In this document: in pieces, positions 59,728 to 64,000 of the stretch
Layout of the letters: each line of letters begins with the position of its first letter
Numbering within the stretch: the stretch's first letter is position 1
NCBI RefSeq assembly: GCF_030372765.1
Contig: NZ_JAUCMW010000012.1
Coordinates: 62,001-126,000, forward strand
Source: Labilibaculum sp. K2S
GTDB lineage: Bacteria; Bacteroidota; Bacteroidia; Bacteroidales; Marinifilaceae
Length of the DNA: 64,000 nt
Direction: 5' to 3'
Notes under the pieces: generated by a model
Told to the model about the DNA's origin: nothing
Database searches by the model: none
Seen by the model: the letters and a program-made list of their open reading frames with translations, nothing else
Made by a program: the position numbers and the translations under genes

Positions 59728-61074
59728 ATGAAGAAATTGGATTACGAAAGGCCTATACTTAATAAAGTAAACGCCGGCATGCCCGATAAATTCGGAATGA
59801 AGACTAAAACAGCAACTTTAAGTCATATAGAAGAACATTCAGTACACGACATTTTAAAGGAATTTGGTTCTCCGGTATATGTAATATCGGAACCTTGTAT
59901 CCGGAAAACCTACAGAACCGCTCATAAAGCGTTTTCAACGCGATATCCACGGGTGCAATTTGCATGGTCCTACAAAACCAATTACATGAATGCTGTTTGT
60001 AAAATATTTCACTCAGAGGGAGCATGGGCCGAGGTGGTTTCCGGTTTCGAATACTCCAAAGCAATCGAAAACGGTATCTCAGGCGATCAGATCATATTTA
60101 ATGGCCCCGAAAAATCAAAAGAGGATTTAGAAAGAGCAATTACCGATGGAGCAATGATTCATTTGGACAGTTTGGATGAATTTTATTTTCTGGGTGAATT
60201 GGCTCAAAAGCTGGATAAAAAAGCAAATGTAGCATTGCGCATCAATTTGGATGCAGGTATTTATCCACGATGGGATCGTTTTGGATTTAATCTTGAAAAC
60301 GGAGAAGCATGGCATGCACTAAACCGCATAATGCTGCATGAACATATGGAATTGGTAGGCTTGCACACGCACATGGGCACATACATTACAGCGGTTAGTG
60401 CCTACGCAATTGCAGCCGGTAAATTGGCAGATATGGCCGTTCGTTTGCAACGAAAATTTAACCACAGTATAAAATACCTCGATTTGGGTGGAGGGTTTGC
60501 GACAAAGAACACACTGAAAGGTGCCTATCTTCCCGGGGCAGATACATGTCCTTCTTTCGATGATTACGCCGAAGCACTAACCTCTGCTCTTCTGGGAAGT
60601 GAATTGCCTCCCGATAAGCTGCCTCTTTTACTACTGGAAACAGGTAGGGCTTTAATTGATGAAGCCGGTTATGCATTAGGAAGCGTATTGGCAAACAAGC
60701 GTTTGGTTGACGGACGCAGAGCCACGGTTATTGATATTGGAGTAAATATGTTATTCACTGCCTTTTGGTACGCACATGAGGTTATGCCTACGAAATTAAA
60801 TTCGGAGCAAACCGAAAACACAACGATTTACGGACCTTTGTGCATGAACATTGATATAATTCGTGAAGCCATTCAATTTCCTTTGCTTCAAAAGGGCGAT
60901 GCCATTGTAATTCCAAGAATTGGAGCCTATAACATGACCCAATGGATGCAATTCATAAAACTTCGTCCTCCTGTATTATTAATTGATGAAGACAGAAAAA
61001 TACACGTTATCCGAAAAAAAGAAAGCTTTCAAGAATTTAATGCCCAGGAAAATGTTCCGAAACATCTTAAATAA
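59728..61074 (+). CDS. Fold-III PLP-dependent decarboxylase
   Basis: This 448-residue enzyme belongs to the diaminopimelate/ornithine-decarboxylase (alanine-racemase fold) family. Features: the PLP lysine Lys83 in FAWSYKTNYMNAV, GLHTHMGTY, YLDLGGGFAT, LLLETGRALIDEAGY and the active-site cysteine in IYGPLCMNIDII. It should decarboxylate a basic or dicarboxylic amino acid. DAP decarboxylase itself (lysA) has slightly different signatures, so a specialised role is likely. It lies two bases before the transporter fusion. Confidence 0.88.
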   Translation: MKKLDYERPILNKVNAGMPDKFGMKTKTATLSHIEEHSVHDILKEFGSPVYVISEPCIRKTYRTAHKAFSTRYPRVQFAWSYKTNYMNAVCKIFHSEGAWAEVVSGFEYSKAIENGISGDQIIFNGPEKSKEDLERAITDGAMIHLDSLDEFYFLGELAQKLDKKANVALRINLDAGIYPRWDRFGFNLENGEAWHALNRIMLHEHMELVGLHTHMGTYITAVSAYAIAAGKLADMAVRLQRKFNHSIKYLDLGGGFATKNTLKGAYLPGADTCPSFDDYAEALTSALLGSELPPDKLPLLLLETGRALIDEAGYALGSVLANKRLVDGRRATVIDIGVNMLFTAFWYAHEVMPTKLNSEQTENTTIYGPLCMNIDIIREAIQFPLLQKGDAIVIPRIGAYNMTQWMQFIKLRPPVLLIDEDRKIHVIRKKESFQEFNAQENVPKHLK

Positions 61075-61076
61075 TA

Positions 61077-63299
61077 ATGAAAGAGCTTAAACAGAACATA
61101 CTATTTTTAGGCGAAGCGACACTAAACAGCTACGCTCAGGTATTTTTCTCACGAAACAAAGCCTTTGCTGTGCTGCTTTTGGTGGTTAGTTTTTTCGATC
61201 CCTGGGCCGGAACAGCAGGTCTGATTTCCATTTTAACAGCAAATTTAGTTGCCGGCAAAATGGGTTTCTCAACCTACTACATTAAAGATGGAAGCTATGG
61301 ATTTAATAGTTTGTTGGTAGGACTAGGCATCGGTTTATATTTTCAGCCGGGACTCGAAATTGCTGTTTTGGTGATTCTGTCATCCATTCTCACCTTATTC
61401 ATCTGTTTATTCTTGCAGGGTGTACTCGCCAAATACGCTCTGCCCTTTTTAAGTGTTCCTTTTTTGCTTGGCATCTGGATGATTATGCTTGCAAGCAGTG
61501 ATTTAACCTCATTGGGAATTAGTGAACGGGGCATTTATCAGGCCAACGAACTATTCAGCCTTGGTGGTCAAAAACTGGTGAATGTCTATCATTTTATTCA
61601 AAATTGGGAAATACATGAATCTGTATCTATATTTCTAAAATCGCTGGGAGCTATTTTCTTTCAAAGCAATTGGCTGGCAGGATTACTGATCCTGATTGGA
61701 TTGCTTTTTTATTCCCGAATTGCCTTTACATTCGCCATTTTAGGATTCTATGTCGCCTACTTTTTTTATATCCTTATTGATGTAAACATTAGCGAATTAG
61801 GCTATACTTTTATCGGCTTTAACTTTATTCTTACTTCAATTGCTCTTGGGGCTTTCTACTTAATTCCATCCCCTTATACTTATCTGTGGATTATTCTGTT
61901 ATTGCCAATCGTGGTTTTAGCAACACTCAGCAGCATGCATTGGTTTGCCCCTTACCGATTATCCGTTTATGCACTGCCATTTAATCTGGTAACTCTTCTT
62001 TTCCTTTACATTTTAAAATTGCGGTATCAGCCGAGTGTTAAGTTGCAGGAAGTGCAGGTGCAGCACAATTCTCCAGAGAAAAATTTGTACTATTTCAAAA
62101 GCAATGCTCAACGTTTATCTGCAAATGTAGTTGCCGATTTTCAACTTCCTTTTATTGGAGAATGGTCGGTAACCCAAGCTCATGATGGTGAATACACTCA
62201 TAAGAATGAATGGCGCCATGCCTGGGATTTTTCAATGCTTAATGATCAGGATGAGCAATATAAAAATGATGGCGATTTTGTGGAAGATTACTACTGTTAC
62301 AACCGAACAATACTATGCCCGGCAGATGGTGAGATTGTAAATATTCTGGATGGTATTCCTGATAATAAAATTGGACAGGTGAATTTGGATCAAAATTGGG
62401 GAAACTCTCTGGTGATTCGTCACAACCACAGTCTTTTCTCACAATTGAGCCATTTTAAAGAAGGAAGTTTTAAGGTAAAAAAAGGAGATCTTGTTAAAAA
62501 AGGAGAGGTTTTAGGCTTGTGCGGCAATTCCGGCAGATCACCCTACCCTCATCTGCACTTTCAATTTCAGGCCACACCCTATATTGGATCTGCAACATTG
62601 GATGTAACACTTCCGCATTATATAGAACGCCTGGACAAAGATGTAATTCTAAAATCGTATGCGAAACCGCCAACAAATACAAAACTTTTACGGGGAGAAA
62701 TCCATCCGTTATTGTCTCAGACATTGGGATTTCAGGCCGGACAGAAATTTACGTTAACAGTAGAATCCGGTCTCGATTCAAAACTGGTAATTTTAGAAAA
62801 AGATTGGGATTTTGAAGTCAAGTCCGATGCAATTGGAAACACTTACATTCAGTGCTTGCAAACAAATTCAAAAGCTTTTTTTAGTGTAGAAGCCAACGTT
62901 TTACAATTCCATAACTACCTGGGCAATAAACGCTCTCTACTCTACTATCTCTATCTGTCCTGTTATAAAGTTTATTTGGGATATTATCAAGATCTGAATG
63001 TAATAGCTGAAATTCCTCCGAATCAGGTTTTCAGAGCAAGGAAGCTTTTCCTGCAGGATTTCATCGCTCCCTTTTACATTTATCTGCAATCCAACTATCA
63101 ATTAAAATACCAAAATAAAAAAGAAGGAATCAACTCCGAAAAAATTGAACTCTCATCTAAAATAGAGTGCGGATATTTGAACAAAAGAGAACATCTAACA
63201 AGTGAAATCAAGATTGAAAGTGGTGCTTCTCTTCAGATAAAAATTATTAGAAATGGTAAACTAATCGAAATAAAATGTGGAAACATGCAAGCATACTAA
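61077..63299 (+). CDS. Urea-transporter domain fused to an M23 metallopeptidase
   Basis: This 740-residue protein has an N-terminal urea-transporter-type channel domain (1 to about 320, ten or so membrane helices; SFFDPWAGTAGLISILTANL, DGSYGFNSLLVGLGIG). It then has an M23/LytM endopeptidase domain with the zinc ligands His381 and Asp384 (HAWDFS) and HLH (492-494 in GRSPYPHLHFQF). A C-terminal beta-rich tail follows (about 560-740). M23 enzymes cleave peptidoglycan cross-links or related peptides. A channel joined to a periplasmic peptidase is rare. It overlaps the next gene by 24 bases. Confidence 0.9.
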   Translation: MKELKQNILFLGEATLNSYAQVFFSRNKAFAVLLLVVSFFDPWAGTAGLISILTANLVAGKMGFSTYYIKDGSYGFNSLLVGLGIGLYFQPGLEIAVLVILSSILTLFICLFLQGVLAKYALPFLSVPFLLGIWMIMLASSDLTSLGISERGIYQANELFSLGGQKLVNVYHFIQNWEIHESVSIFLKSLGAIFFQSNWLAGLLILIGLLFYSRIAFTFAILGFYVAYFFYILIDVNISELGYTFIGFNFILTSIALGAFYLIPSPYTYLWIILLLPIVVLATLSSMHWFAPYRLSVYALPFNLVTLLFLYILKLRYQPSVKLQEVQVQHNSPEKNLYYFKSNAQRLSANVVADFQLPFIGEWSVTQAHDGEYTHKNEWRHAWDFSMLNDQDEQYKNDGDFVEDYYCYNRTILCPADGEIVNILDGIPDNKIGQVNLDQNWGNSLVIRHNHSLFSQLSHFKEGSFKVKKGDLVKKGEVLGLCGNSGRSPYPHLHFQFQATPYIGSATLDVTLPHYIERLDKDVILKSYAKPPTNTKLLRGEIHPLLSQTLGFQAGQKFTLTVESGLDSKLVILEKDWDFEVKSDAIGNTYIQCLQTNSKAFFSVEANVLQFHNYLGNKRSLLYYLYLSCYKVYLGYYQDLNVIAEIPPNQVFRARKLFLQDFIAPFYIYLQSNYQLKYQNKKEGINSEKIELSSKIECGYLNKREHLTSEIKIESGASLQIKIIRNGKLIEIKCGNMQAY

Positions 63300-64000
63300 T
63301 ACTGGCTATTCTTCTTGGTCTATCGGCAAACTCCCAGAAAAAACTTAGTGTTGCCCAGGTAGACAAAGAAAGCTTTGCTCTGTTCCAAAAAGGGCAATGG
63401 AAACAATTGATTCTTGAAGGGGAAAAAGCCAACAAGCAGGGAATTGATTTTTATTATCTAAAATACCGTATGGCAATTGCTAATTACGAGCTGAAAAAAT
63501 ACAGGAAATCAGCTGGTCTTTTTCATCAGTTATACCTGCAAAATGGCGAAGATGCCATTATAAAAGAATATTTGTACTTCTCATATCTTTTAGGAGGACA
63601 GGAAAAAGATGCTGCACGCATCCAAAACAAATTAGCCCGGTCTACATCGGAAAAATATAACATCGGCAAAACAAAAGTTATTTCCGGTATCTATTCAGAA
63701 ATTAAACATGAAATATTGGATGATTATGCAATTGCTTCAGATCAATTGCAGGAACAGACTGTTCGCAAAGACTTTCTGCACTATAGTATTGGACTGAATC
63801 ATCAGTTGGGAGAAAAAGTTTCACTATTCCAGGCATTTAGTCATGTAGATGTAAAGAATTCCATTGTCAGTGAGAGTTACTTTTACGACGAGGATCTCAC
63901 TCAAAATCAATACTACTTAAAAAGTATTATTCAATTGAACTGGGGAAGTCAATTGATACTTGCAGGACATTGGCTCACAACAAAAATAAACGGCAATCCT
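63276..64000 (+). CDS. Exported TPR and outer-membrane barrel protein, cut by window edge
   Basis: The ATG at 63276 lies inside the end of the preceding gene. The frame runs open to the window end (241 codons): a signal peptide (MWKHASILILAILLGLSANS), TPR-like helices (ALFQKGQWKQLILEGEKAN, MAIANYELKKYRKSAGLFHQ), then beta-strand patterns with alternating aromatic residues (HYSIGLNHQLGEKVSLFQAF). It is probably an outer-membrane protein of the cluster, perhaps YaiO-like. The C-terminus is not visible. Confidence 0.8.

Noticed and set aside
59728..61074. Diaminopimelate decarboxylase lysA
   Set aside because: The family fits, but the cluster context and signature differences make a housekeeping lysine role uncertain, so no gene symbol was given.
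1..64000. tRNA, rRNA, tmRNA or origin of replication
   Set aside because: No cloverleaf, rRNA-like stretch or DnaA-box cluster was recognised in the intergenic regions by reading; a covariance search could change this.

Overview
The window looks like a chromosomal piece of a free-living, AT-rich member of the Bacteroidota. The evidence is: several promoters of the Bacteroidota type (TTTG, 19 bases, TAnnTTTG); export signals and lipoboxes typical of the phylum; a fused glycogen synthase/phosphorylase; a DAHP synthase fused to chorismate mutase; and the dispersed intergenic repeats common in that phylum. A marine Marinilabiliales/Marinifilaceae-like host is my guess and cannot be proved from the sequence alone. 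No rRNA, tRNA, CRISPR array, phage or intact transposon was seen.

Layout. 1-8.7 kb: two exported proteins of unknown function, a membrane-anchored MutS-like ATPase, a decayed transposase fragment, an M13 peptidase lipoprotein, the tRNA thiolase MnmA, a GAF protein and a DUF3820 protein. 8.7-13.2 kb: molybdate transporter modABC, a broken Crp/Fnr gene, an MsrQ-like haem membrane protein and an intact Crp/Fnr regulator with an N-terminal cysteine cluster. 13.5-16.9 kb: a membrane coiled-coil protein and PEP carboxylase. 17.1-31.3 kb: a glycogen/alpha-glucan island (branching enzyme, GH13 enzyme, synthase-phosphorylase fusion, GH57, GT4, debranching enzyme), interrupted by a methyltransferase and a tiny basic protein. 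31.3-40.2 kb: an accessory stretch of small membrane proteins, a second MutS-like ATPase, a lipoprotein, an outer-membrane protein and an NhaD-type antiporter. It is full of short duplicated intergenic blocks and a 21-bp minisatellite.

40.4-55.2 kb holds aromatic amino-acid biosynthesis in two divergent operons. trpEGDCFBA runs leftward. An aminotransferase, tyrA, DAHP synthase-chorismate mutase, aroB, aroA, a DUF523 gene and aroC run rightward. The roughly 0.95 kb between them is a regulatory hub. It encodes a Trp leader peptide with three consecutive Trp codons ahead of a strong terminator on the trp side. On the aro side it encodes two successive leader peptides packed with Phe/Tyr codons, each followed by its own terminator and by a segment able to form a competing antiterminator. 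This tandem attenuator is the clearest regulatory discovery in the window.

55.2-57.4 kb contains an 11-unit 42-bp minisatellite, a 147-bp element with perfect 19-bp inverted ends and a Nudix protein. 57.4-64 kb is a same-strand cluster: an HMA-AraC regulator, a PqqD-like small protein, an ATP-grasp ligase, a fold-III PLP decarboxylase, a urea-transporter/M23-peptidase fusion and an outer-membrane protein cut by the window edge. It may be an undescribed biosynthesis-and-export system.
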